NCBI GenBank assembly: GCA_045615545.1
Contig: JAZLFA010000067.1
Location: forward strand, 1-64,000
DNA: 64,000 nucleotides
Source: SIG220 sp045615545
GTDB lineage: Bacteria; Bacillota_I; Bacilli_A; RFN20; CAG-826
Reading direction: 5' to 3'
In this document: positions 1 through 6,780 of the stretch, in pieces
How positions within the stretch are numbered: the first letter of the stretch is position 1
Layout of the letters: every line of letters starts with the position of its first letter
Position numbers and translations under genes: made by a program
The notes under the pieces: generated by a model
Database searches by the model: none
What the model was told of the DNA's origin: nothing
Seen by the model: only the letters and a program-made list of their open reading frames with translations

Positions 1-51
1 ACTCAAGAAACAAGTGATAATTTTAAAAATATGTTGACTAGATTATTATGA
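1..51 (+). CDS. Possible 3' end of an upstream gene (partial)
   Basis: Frame 1 is open from the left edge and ends at TGA 49-51, giving 16 residues (ends NMLTRLL). It may be the C-terminus of a gene that starts outside the window. It is too short to assign a family. The terminator hairpin downstream at 206-241 fits a transcript entering from the left. Confidence 0.3.
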   Translation, partial: TQETSDNFKNMLTRLL

Positions 52-205
52 AAAACCCTATCTACAGATAGGAATTCATAAAAAATATAAATTTTCTCTA
101 TTTATCTTAAAAAGTTTCGAGAGTAATCTTCAAAAAACGGGTGTGGGTTTGTTATTTCTTACCGTCGCTGGCGTTGCTAAATAACATCTAATTAATGTAA
201 AAACG

Positions 206-241
206 AAAGACACTTTTGAGAAAAATCATTAGTGTCTTTTT
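206..241 (+). terminator. Rho-independent terminator
   Basis: Perfect 9-bp stem AAAGACACT (206-214) / AGTGTCTTT (231-239) followed by a T-run. It would end a transcript entering from the left edge. The rest of 52-353 shows no ORF; 151-185 contains a looser inverted repeat (GTTATTT/AAATAAC) of unknown meaning. Confidence 0.75.
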
Positions 242-302
242 ATATAACACAAAAATAATACATCCCATTACATTGTTTGATACATTCATATGGATTAATA
301 AC

Positions 303-347
303 TGTAGGTAAAGAACTATTGACATAATATTAATAGTTACCTACAAT
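303..347 (+). promoter_or_regulatory. Promoter overlapped by a 9-bp inverted repeat (candidate autoregulatory operator) of the Fic module
   Basis: TTGACA (319-324), a 17-bp spacer and TACAAT (342-347) form a near-consensus sigma-A promoter. A perfect 9-bp inverted repeat, TGTAGGTAA (303-311) and TTACCTACA (337-345), brackets it, so the right arm covers the -10 box. A bound dimer would block polymerase, the usual arrangement for self-repressing toxin-antitoxin operons. The start codon at 354 is only 6 nt after the -10 box, so the mRNA is probably leaderless. Confidence 0.7.
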
Positions 348-353
348 ATAATC

Positions 354-698
354 ATGAAAGTGTTTGATGAATTCATGCTTACTATAGATAGTGAAGTAGT
401 CTGTAAAAAAGATTATATTTCTTTGTTAAGTAAAAAACTTAATGAATTAGGTGAAATTTATGGTTCTTTGAGCGTTACTACTAGAAACAATAACAAATAT
501 TATTATTTAAAAAGAAAAGTAAATAATAGACTTATTTCTATGTATATTGGTAAAGATTTATCTAATGAAGAAATTAATTCTTATTTAGCTATAAATCATC
601 AAATAAAGTTATTAAAGAAGAAAAAGAAACTGGAAGAAAATAAGTTGTCAGTACTCTTAGAAATGCAAAAGAAATATAGGAGGATTTTGGTAATATGA
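354..698 (+). CDS. Small protein paired with Fic; candidate antitoxin/regulator
   Basis: 114 residues, family not recognised with certainty. The middle (about residues 38-75) has the pattern of small Firmicute proteins in which a tyrosine-rich YYxLKRK strand is followed by a YIGK motif. The C-terminal third is a lysine-rich helix, likely coiled coil (KLLKKKKKLEENK). The stop overlaps the fic start as ATGA, so the two genes are translationally coupled. The start ATG sits 6 nt after a consensus promoter with no Shine-Dalgarno sequence. An antitoxin or repressor role is inferred from gene order and the palindromic promoter, not from a recognised domain. Confidence 0.6.
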   Translation: MKVFDEFMLTIDSEVVCKKDYISLLSKKLNELGEIYGSLSVTTRNNNKYYYLKRKVNNRLISMYIGKDLSNEEINSYLAINHQIKLLKKKKKLEENKLSVLLEMQKKYRRILVI

Positions 699-1360
699 TA
701 GAAGATAAAATCCCACTTACATTTGAAGAAGAAAAAACACTCATTAACCGCTATTTGGTTGATGAAATCTTTAACGCTGCAAAAGTAGAAGGAATTCCTA
801 CTACATATCTAGATACTGAAAATTTAGTATATAACAACATTAATCCTTCGCTTGATGAATATAACTTAGCAAAACTTAAAAATCTAAAAGATGCATATAA
901 GTGTTTACTTGATGAAGAATTTTTATCTAAAGATGTATCATTAGAAACACTTTGCCATTTAAATTTAATCATTAACGGAAGAGGAATAGTGGCACATCCA
1001 GGAGAGTTACGAATTGATAGTGTTTCAATCCACGGAACAACATATAAACCTCCTTTACCTGATCCATATCAAATAAATAACTACATAATTGATATGTTTA
1101 ATTCCGACGTATCAAAAACTGAACTAGCACTTCATTTATATTGTTATATTATGAGAAGCCAACCATATATTGATGGAAATAAAAGAACAGGTAATTTATT
1201 TGCGAATTTTATATTGGCTAAATTTGGTCAAGGTTTGGTTAGCATCCCCTCTAACAAAAGAAAAACATTCTTTTCTTTGCTTGTGAAATATTATGAAAGT
1301 AATGATGATAGCAAATTAATTAGGTTTTTTGTTGATCATTGCCTATTCTACGCTAAATAG
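695..1360 (+). CDS. Fic/DOC family protein
   Basis: 221 residues. Fic proteins usually transfer AMP from ATP to a target protein. The Fic core motif is at residues 156-167, QPYIDGNKRTGN, where the first position is Gln instead of the catalytic His of the HPFxxGNGR consensus; the phosphate-binding DGNKRT part is intact. Near the N-terminus, residues 28-37 (AAKVEGIPTT) resemble the inhibitory helix of class II Fic proteins, whose consensus is S/TxxxE(G/N); the Glu-Gly pair is E32-G33 but the Ser/Thr is Ala. An AGGAGG site lies 11 nt before the ATG. The His-to-Gln change makes standard AMPylation doubtful. Confidence 0.85.
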   Translation: MIEDKIPLTFEEEKTLINRYLVDEIFNAAKVEGIPTTYLDTENLVYNNINPSLDEYNLAKLKNLKDAYKCLLDEEFLSKDVSLETLCHLNLIINGRGIVAHPGELRIDSVSIHGTTYKPPLPDPYQINNYIIDMFNSDVSKTELALHLYCYIMRSQPYIDGNKRTGNLFANFILAKFGQGLVSIPSNKRKTFFSLLVKYYESNDDSKLIRFFVDHCLFYAK

Positions 1361-1369
1361 TATTTCTAT

Positions 1370-2263
1370 TTAATCATCACTTCGATAATCTTGAAGGAAT
1401 CTAAAAGATAGTTGCATAGCTTTTTTCGCAATCGGAGGAAGCTTTTTTGTTTTATGTGATAAAACATGTAATGGTCTAATTATTTCAATATCTGTTTCGA
1501 TTTTTCTTATCGTACCTTTTTCTATATATGGTTCTCCTACTCCCATAGGAACAAATGCTACTCCTTCATTAGCCTCAACCATCTTCATAATTGCGTTATT
1601 ACTAATAGATTCCATCTTAGGAATATATTTAATTCCTTTTAACGCTAAATAGTAGTCAGCGAGTTTACGGGGATTAGAGTTATCTTCTCTTACAAGTAAA
1701 TCGTAATGAGATAAATCTGCTAATTTAATTTTATCTGGTATAGGATATTCTTTTCCTGCTATTACCCACATATAATCATGACCAAAGACTTGACTCTTTA
1801 ATGAGGTATTATGTTTATCAGGTATACCTTCACTTAATACAAAGTCTAGTTCACCTCTAGTTAACATATCTTCTAGTTCACTTATCTTATCAATAGTGAC
1901 TGTGTAATTAATATTAGGGATATTCTTTCTAAGTTCTTTTAAAAGTAGAGGAAGCGCTCGTATACCAAAAGTAACAGAGGCTCCTATTTTAACTATCGGA
2001 GTTTCTATTTCGTTTCTCGCAGTATCTTCAAAGCCTTTAAATGATTCTACCGCTTCTTTTGCTTTTACTAATAATAATGTTCCTTCATTAGTAAGAGTGA
2101 GTCTTTTATTCGCTCTTATAAATAGGGTGATACGATAATATTCTTCTAGTTCTTTTATCGTTTGAGAGACACTAGGTTGAGCAACACAAAGCTCTTCTGC
2201 TGCTTTAGTAATGCTTCCTAACTCTGCAACCTTAATAAATGTGGTTAAATGTCTTATTGTCAT
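1370..2263 (-). CDS. LysR-family transcriptional regulator
   Basis: 297 residues, full length for the family. The N-terminal winged helix-turn-helix (residues 1-60) contains the typical LGSITKAAEELCVAQPSVSQ-type pattern, followed by a linker helix and a periplasmic-binding-protein-like effector domain (about 90-295). It is divergent from ldhA with 93 bp between the starts. A GTAT-N6-ATAC dyad (2270-2283) lies between them. LysR proteins commonly control the divergent neighbour, so ldhA and the peroxidase are likely targets; the inducer is unknown. It converges on the fic gene with a 9-bp gap and no visible terminator. Confidence 0.9.
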   Translation of the reverse strand: MTIRHLTTFIKVAELGSITKAAEELCVAQPSVSQTIKELEEYYRITLFIRANKRLTLTNEGTLLLVKAKEAVESFKGFEDTARNEIETPIVKIGASVTFGIRALPLLLKELRKNIPNINYTVTIDKISELEDMLTRGELDFVLSEGIPDKHNTSLKSQVFGHDYMWVIAGKEYPIPDKIKLADLSHYDLLVREDNSNPRKLADYYLALKGIKYIPKMESISNNAIMKMVEANEGVAFVPMGVGEPYIEKGTIRKIETDIEIIRPLHVLSHKTKKLPPIAKKAMQLSFRFLQDYRSDD

Positions 2264-2356
2264 ATATAGGTATTTCCTTATACATATATTATTTATTGTT
2301 ATTTTACTTATGTCAAAGAATTACTTTACTATATGGGTGTAGAAAGGAAAAGCTAC

Positions 2357-3352
2357 ATGAACAAAAAGAAAAATAAAAGAATATTATTCTATGATGCGAA
2401 AAGTTACACAATCGATAGTTTTAATGAATTAGATCATAAAGGGATCGAGTTTACATATATTGAAACTAAACTTAATGAAAATAGTGTTAAGTTTGCAAAA
2501 GGATATGACGCGATATGTGTCTTTGTTAACGATACAGTAAATAATAAAGTAATTAATAAACTTAAAAGTTATGGGGTTAAGTTAATATTACTAAGATGTG
2601 CTGGATATAATAATGTTGATTTAGTTAGCGCGAATAAAAACGACATCGCTATTTTTAGAGTACCGGCATATTCTCCTTATGCGGTTGCGGAACATGCATT
2701 CGCCTTACTTAACACCATTAATCGTCGTACACATAAAGCATATATAAGAACTAGAGAGTATAATTTCTCTTTAGAAAATCTAACTGGTATGGATCTATAT
2801 AACAAAACCATTGGAATAGTGGGTACTGGTAAGATTGGTAAAGTAATGATTGATATCGCGAAAGGATATGGGATGAATATATTAGCGTATGATCCATTTC
2901 CTGATAAGAATTTAGATGTTAACTACGTTAATTTAGAAACATTATTTAAAAGTAGTGATATTATTTCTCTTCATTGTCCTTTGTTAAAGGAAAATAAACA
3001 TATGATTAATGCTGAATCCATTAAGAAAATGAAAAAGGGAGTAATTATTATTAATACTTCTAGAGGCGCATTAATTAACGCGAAAGATCTTTATGAAGGA
3101 TTATTCCTTCGTCATGTTGGAGCGGCGTGTTTAGATGTATATGAAGAAGAAGCAGATGTATTTTATGAGAATAGAAGTAATCACATATTAGATGATGTAA
3201 CTTTATCAATGTTAATTTCATTACCAAATGTAATAGTGACTTCTCATCAAGCCTTCTTAACTAAGGAAGCTTTGTCCGCTATTGCAATGACTACATTAGA
3301 AAATGCGATTAGCTTCTTTAAAGGAAAAGAAAATGAAACTAATAGATTATAG
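2357..3352 (+). CDS. ldhA: D-lactate dehydrogenase (LdhA type, NAD-dependent 2-hydroxyacid dehydrogenase)
   Basis: 331 residues from ATG 2357, chosen over an in-frame ATG at 2333 because GAAAGGAA (2342-2349) lies just before it. Reduces pyruvate to D-lactate to regenerate NAD. It closely follows E. coli LdhA: LRCAGYNNVDL, RVPAYSPYAVAEHA, the Rossmann motif GTGKIG, NTSRGALI (substrate Arg), DVYEEE (Glu) and TSHQAFLT (catalytic His). It is followed 17 bp later by a peroxidase gene and is divergent from a LysR regulator. Points to fermentative metabolism. Confidence 0.93.
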   Translation: MNKKKNKRILFYDAKSYTIDSFNELDHKGIEFTYIETKLNENSVKFAKGYDAICVFVNDTVNNKVINKLKSYGVKLILLRCAGYNNVDLVSANKNDIAIFRVPAYSPYAVAEHAFALLNTINRRTHKAYIRTREYNFSLENLTGMDLYNKTIGIVGTGKIGKVMIDIAKGYGMNILAYDPFPDKNLDVNYVNLETLFKSSDIISLHCPLLKENKHMINAESIKKMKKGVIIINTSRGALINAKDLYEGLFLRHVGAACLDVYEEEADVFYENRSNHILDDVTLSMLISLPNVIVTSHQAFLTKEALSAIAMTTLENAISFFKGKENETNRL

Positions 3353-3369
3353 AAAGGAAAGTATTATTT

Positions 3370-3849
3370 ATGAATAAAACAATTTATGACTTCGTAATTA
3401 ATGATTATTTAGGTAATCCGGTTAATTTTAACAAATTTAAAGGAAAGGTATTACTTATTGTAAATACCGCGACTAAGTGTGGATTTACCAATCAATATAA
3501 TGATTTAGATGCACTATATGAAAAATATAAAAGTAAAGGATTAGAGATTTTGGATTTTCCATGTAACCAATTCTTATTTCAAGCACCAGGAACTTCTAAG
3601 GAATATCATGATGCTTGTAGGCTTAAGTTTATGGTGGATTTCTATCAATTTAATAAGATAGATGTTAATGGTAAAAATGAACATCCTTTATATCGTTATT
3701 TAAAAGATCATAGTGACTCTAAAAGAATTAGATGGAATTTTACCAAGTTCCTCGTTGATCGAAAGGGTAATGTTAGATACCGCTTTGAACCAGAAAATAA
3801 ACCATTATCTTTCGAAAGTACAATAGTGAAGTTACTTCAAGAAGAGTAA
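3370..3849 (+). CDS. Glutathione peroxidase family thiol peroxidase
   Basis: 159 residues, typical length (BsaA/GPx family). Thioredoxin fold with peroxidatic Cys37 (TATKCGFT), Cys65/Gln67 in FPCNQF, a candidate resolving Cys83 (HDACR) and Trp122-Asn123 (RWNFTKF). The Cys83 position fits the thioredoxin-dependent two-cysteine subgroup, so the reductant is probably thioredoxin and not glutathione. Preceded by AGAAAGGAAAG and cotranscribed with ldhA. The motif after FPCNQF (FLFQAPGTSKE) departs somewhat from the usual form. Confidence 0.9.
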   Translation: MNKTIYDFVINDYLGNPVNFNKFKGKVLLIVNTATKCGFTNQYNDLDALYEKYKSKGLEILDFPCNQFLFQAPGTSKEYHDACRLKFMVDFYQFNKIDVNGKNEHPLYRYLKDHSDSKRIRWNFTKFLVDRKGNVRYRFEPENKPLSFESTIVKLLQEE

Positions 3850-3876
3850 TATAACTAAGGCTCCTAACTTCACATT

Positions 3877-3905
3877 AGAGACTTCTAGTACTGGGAGTCT
3901 CTTTT
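3877..3905 (+). terminator. Rho-independent terminator of ldhA-gpx
   Basis: Stem AGAGACT (3877-3883) / AGTCTCT (3896-3902) followed by TTT, 28 bp after the peroxidase stop. Confidence 0.75.
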
Positions 3906-3964
3906 CAATGAGAAAAAGCTATTTTTTTGATCAATAAAATATTATTAAATAAGTATAGTAAAAA

Positions 3965-4023
3965 TTTGATAAAATAATATCAAAAACATTGAAAATATAA
4001 GATAAAATGATATAATATTATCA
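3965..4023 (+). promoter_or_regulatory. Promoter with two matching operator-like palindromes (hipBA-type)
   Basis: TTGAAA (about 3989-3994), a 16-bp spacer and extended -10 TGATATAAT (-10 at about 4011-4016). Two dyads share the same architecture: TTTGATA-N6-TATCAAA (about 3965-3984), just upstream of the -35, and TGATA-N6-TATCA (about 4008-4023), covering the -10. This fits cooperative autorepression by a HipB-like dimer. ATG 4025 is 8 nt from the -10 box with no ribosome site, so the message is probably leaderless. Confidence 0.68.
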
Positions 4024-4024
4024 A

Positions 4025-4303
4025 ATGAACGATAAATTAGAATGGAAAACTAATAAAGAAAGGCAATTAGAGATTGCAAATCGCTTGAAGCGTCAACGTA
4101 AAGCGCTTAAACTATCACGAGAAAAATTATCCCTTTTATCAAATGTTCCTTCTCCGACAATTAGAAGATTTGAAGATAGTGGTGATATTTCCTTAGGGAG
4201 TCTTGTGGCTATTTTAGTTGCCCTAAATCATGAAGAGGACCTTTCTTTTATTGTGAGAGACATAAATTATTTAGATATTAAGGATGCTTTCAAAAATGAT
4301 TAA
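4025..4303 (+). CDS. HipB-like XRE-family antitoxin/repressor
   Basis: 92 residues. An XRE helix-turn-helix spans about residues 14-70 (IANRLKRQRKALKLSREKLS, then a recognition helix in SNVPSPTIRRFE). Its stop overlaps the start region of the HipA-like kinase, as in hipBA operons. Expected role: DNA-binding antitoxin that represses the operon through the dyads at 3965-4023 and restrains the kinase. Confidence 0.85.
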   Translation: MNDKLEWKTNKERQLEIANRLKRQRKALKLSREKLSLLSNVPSPTIRRFEDSGDISLGSLVAILVALNHEEDLSFIVRDINYLDIKDAFKND

Positions 4304-5405
4304 GTATTTAGATGTATTTTTTAATAATTATTTAGTGGGCACGTTGGGCTTATTTAATAATAGAATTATTTTCTCTTATAGCGATTCTTGGATTAAGGAT
4401 GGTTTTTCTATTTCTCCTTTTTATCTTCCGTTAAAAAAAGAAACATTTACATGTAATCATAATAAGTTTAGTGGCTTATTTGGTGTATTTAATGATTCGT
4501 ATGTTGATAGTTGGGGTGAGTTACTTATAAACCGTTATCTATCTTCTAAGGGGATTAAATATAATGAATTATCCATCTTAGATAAACTCTCCATTATTGG
4601 TAATGTTACTATGGGCGGCTTGACTTACAAGCCTTCTAGCGATATAAAAATGTATCCAAATAATATTTCTTATGATGAACTATATGAGGATATTTGCAAT
4701 ATTATTGAAAGCAAAAAGGCCAACAATATTGATGATTTATTTTCTCTTGGTGGTAGCTCTGGGGGTACAAGGCCAAAGATTTTAACTAGGATTAATAATA
4801 GGGATGTAATTGTTAAGTTTAGAGCTAAAATAGATCCGCTTGATATAGCTAAAAAAGAATATCTCTATTTTAAATACGCACAAAAATTAGGTATTAATGT
4901 TCCTAATTTCGACTTAATTCATGGAAAGAAAAGTGACTATTTTGTCATAGAAAGATTTGATAAACAAGATGATATTAGAAAGTTTGTTATTTCCGCTTCT
5001 GGTCTTCTTGAGTGTGATTATAATATCCCTAGTTTAGATTATTTAGATTTATTTAAATTAACTAGTATATTGTCTATTGATGATAAAAAAGAAATATTAG
5101 AGTTATTTCGACGTATGGTGTTTAATGTCGTTTTTGAAAATATGGATGATCATGCGAAAAATTTCTCTTATATCTATAACCCAAACAATAAACATTATGA
5201 ACTTTCTCCCGCTTATGATTTGACCCCTTCAACAACTTATTTTGGCGAACACACAACTAGCGTTAATCATAAAGGTAAAGATATTCTTGATAGTGATTTA
5301 CTTGCTGTTGCTACTACATATGGAATAACAAAACAAGTAGCAACTGATATAATTATTCTGGCTAGGAAATTAAAAGAACAATATGATAGAGAAATAGATC
5401 TATAA
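4296..5405 (+). CDS. HipA-like serine/threonine kinase toxin
   Basis: About 369 residues from ATG 4296 (ATG 4284 also possible). HipA kinases phosphorylate aminoacyl-tRNA synthetases or related targets and cause dormancy. Visible: N-terminal HipA-N region (SWGELLINRYL), glycine-rich loop GGSSGGTRPK, a conserved Lys in VKFRAK, VIERFD hinge, catalytic segment NMDDHAKNF and the metal-binding SPAYDLTPS motif. Overlap with the antitoxin indicates coupled translation. It is slightly shorter than E. coli HipA (440 aa). The target cannot be read from sequence. Confidence 0.87.
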   Translation: MIKYLDVFFNNYLVGTLGLFNNRIIFSYSDSWIKDGFSISPFYLPLKKETFTCNHNKFSGLFGVFNDSYVDSWGELLINRYLSSKGIKYNELSILDKLSIIGNVTMGGLTYKPSSDIKMYPNNISYDELYEDICNIIESKKANNIDDLFSLGGSSGGTRPKILTRINNRDVIVKFRAKIDPLDIAKKEYLYFKYAQKLGINVPNFDLIHGKKSDYFVIERFDKQDDIRKFVISASGLLECDYNIPSLDYLDLFKLTSILSIDDKKEILELFRRMVFNVVFENMDDHAKNFSYIYNPNNKHYELSPAYDLTPSTTYFGEHTTSVNHKGKDILDSDLLAVATTYGITKQVATDIIILARKLKEQYDREIDL

Positions 5406-5423
5406 ATTTCCTCTATAGTTATA

Positions 5424-5555
5424 ATGTAAAGAATTTTTGTAATTGGTGGTTTTATATTTCTATCTATTGGAGTTGAAGCAGTTTGTAATATTGCTAATTT
5501 GGAAGTTAAAGATGGCGCGAGTATTAATTATGATCCTTTTAATCAACTTTTATAA
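5424..5555 (+). pseudogene. Possible decayed small membrane or secreted protein gene
   Basis: An ATG at 5424 is followed at once by TAA. The same frame then stays open for 41 codons to TAA 5553-5555, and reads as a hydrophobic, signal-like start (RIFVIGGFIFLSIGVEAVC) with a polar tail. One substitution at codon 2 would restore a 43-residue protein. No ribosome site is seen. A chance open frame is possible. Confidence 0.25.
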
Positions 5556-5573
5556 TAATAAGGGATAAATAGT

Positions 5574-6710
5574 ATGGCAAAAAAGAAAACTAAACAATAT
5601 AACAAAACAAAAAAGCAAGTTAAGAAATTAGCAAAAAGTAATCCTAAAATTTTTGCTATATTTATTTGTCTACTTTTGGTAGTAGGAACAGTAGGAGGAG
5701 TTATCTATTTTCTAAATAACAATAAAGGAAATGATAAATCTTCTAGTAGTATTATCCCTGTTTCTACTGGTATATCATTCCATTTTATGGAACTTGGTAA
5801 TAAATATACTGGTGACTCGATATATATTAAAGCAGGAGAAACTGATATTTTAATTGATGCTGGTAGTAGACAATCTAGTGCCTCCGCGATTAAAAGCTAT
5901 GTTAATCAATATTGCTTAGATAATAAGCTTGAATATGTTATCGCTACTCACGCGGATCAAGATCATATTTCTGGCTTTGTAGGCACTAAAAGTGAGCCAG
6001 GTATTTTTGATAGCTATAAGATAGATACATTGATTGATTTTTCTAAATCTAATAAGGATACATCTATTTATAATAGCTATATATCATTAAGAGACTCTAA
6101 AGTCAGTAGTGGAGATATAACTAATCACTATACTGCTCAAGACTGTATAAGTGGTAATAAATCCGCGAAAAAGATCTATACCTTAGCGGAAGGTATCACT
6201 ATGGAAGTGCTTGATCAAAAATTCTATCGTGAATCAACTGGTGATGAGAATGATTATTCTGTATGTCTACTATTCACCCAAGGAAGTTCCCATTATCTAT
6301 TTACTGGTGATTTAGAAAAGAAAGGTGAAGAGTCATTAATAAGCTTAAATAACTTACCAACTGTTGAATTATTTAAAGCGGGACATCATGGTAGTTATAC
6401 CGCTAGTAACGATAACTTATTAAGCGTAATTAAACCTAAAGTCGTAGTGGTTACCTGTGTAGCGGGATCAACTGAATATACTAGTGTTAAAGAAAATACA
6501 TTCCCATCTCAAGCTATGATTGATAGGGTAAGTAAATATACTAGAGAGATATATGTCACCACAATGAGCAATAATACCGATAAAGGATATGAATCATTTA
6601 ATGGTAATATCGTATACAGCAGTAGTGATGGTGTTACTCACATAGTTAATTGTTCAAACAATAACACCTTCTTAAAAGATAGTGATTGGTTTAAGGCTAA
6701 TCGCCATTAA
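5574..6710 (+). CDS. Membrane-anchored ComEC/Rec2-like metallo-beta-lactamase-fold hydrolase
   Basis: 378 residues. A lysine-rich N-terminus, one membrane segment (about 27-46) and a Ser-rich linker lead to an extracellular MBL-fold domain. Metal motifs: THADQDH (HxxxDH), LFTGDLE and AGHHGSYTA. This resembles the nuclease-like MBL domain of the competence protein ComEC, but the ComEC channel region is absent. Substrate is unknown; extracellular nuclease or phosphodiesterase activity is a guess from the family. AAGGG lies 9 nt before the ATG. It follows hipBA on the same strand and ends at a bidirectional terminator. Confidence 0.8.
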   Translation: MAKKKTKQYNKTKKQVKKLAKSNPKIFAIFICLLLVVGTVGGVIYFLNNNKGNDKSSSSIIPVSTGISFHFMELGNKYTGDSIYIKAGETDILIDAGSRQSSASAIKSYVNQYCLDNKLEYVIATHADQDHISGFVGTKSEPGIFDSYKIDTLIDFSKSNKDTSIYNSYISLRDSKVSSGDITNHYTAQDCISGNKSAKKIYTLAEGITMEVLDQKFYRESTGDENDYSVCLLFTQGSSHYLFTGDLEKKGEESLISLNNLPTVELFKAGHHGSYTASNDNLLSVIKPKVVVVTCVAGSTEYTSVKENTFPSQAMIDRVSKYTREIYVTTMSNNTDKGYESFNGNIVYSSSDGVTHIVNCSNNNTFLKDSDWFKANRH

Positions 6711-6722
6711 TAGATTTAATTG

Positions 6723-6757
6723 AAAAAATGCAAGATATGGTTAATCCTGCATTTTTT
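6723..6757. terminator. Bidirectional terminator
   Basis: Stem AAAAAATGCA (6723-6732) / TGCATTTTTT (6748-6757) between two convergent genes. The A-run on one side and T-run on the other let it serve both strands. Confidence 0.8.
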
Positions 6758-6780
6758 TATTTGTGATAGTGGACTAAATA

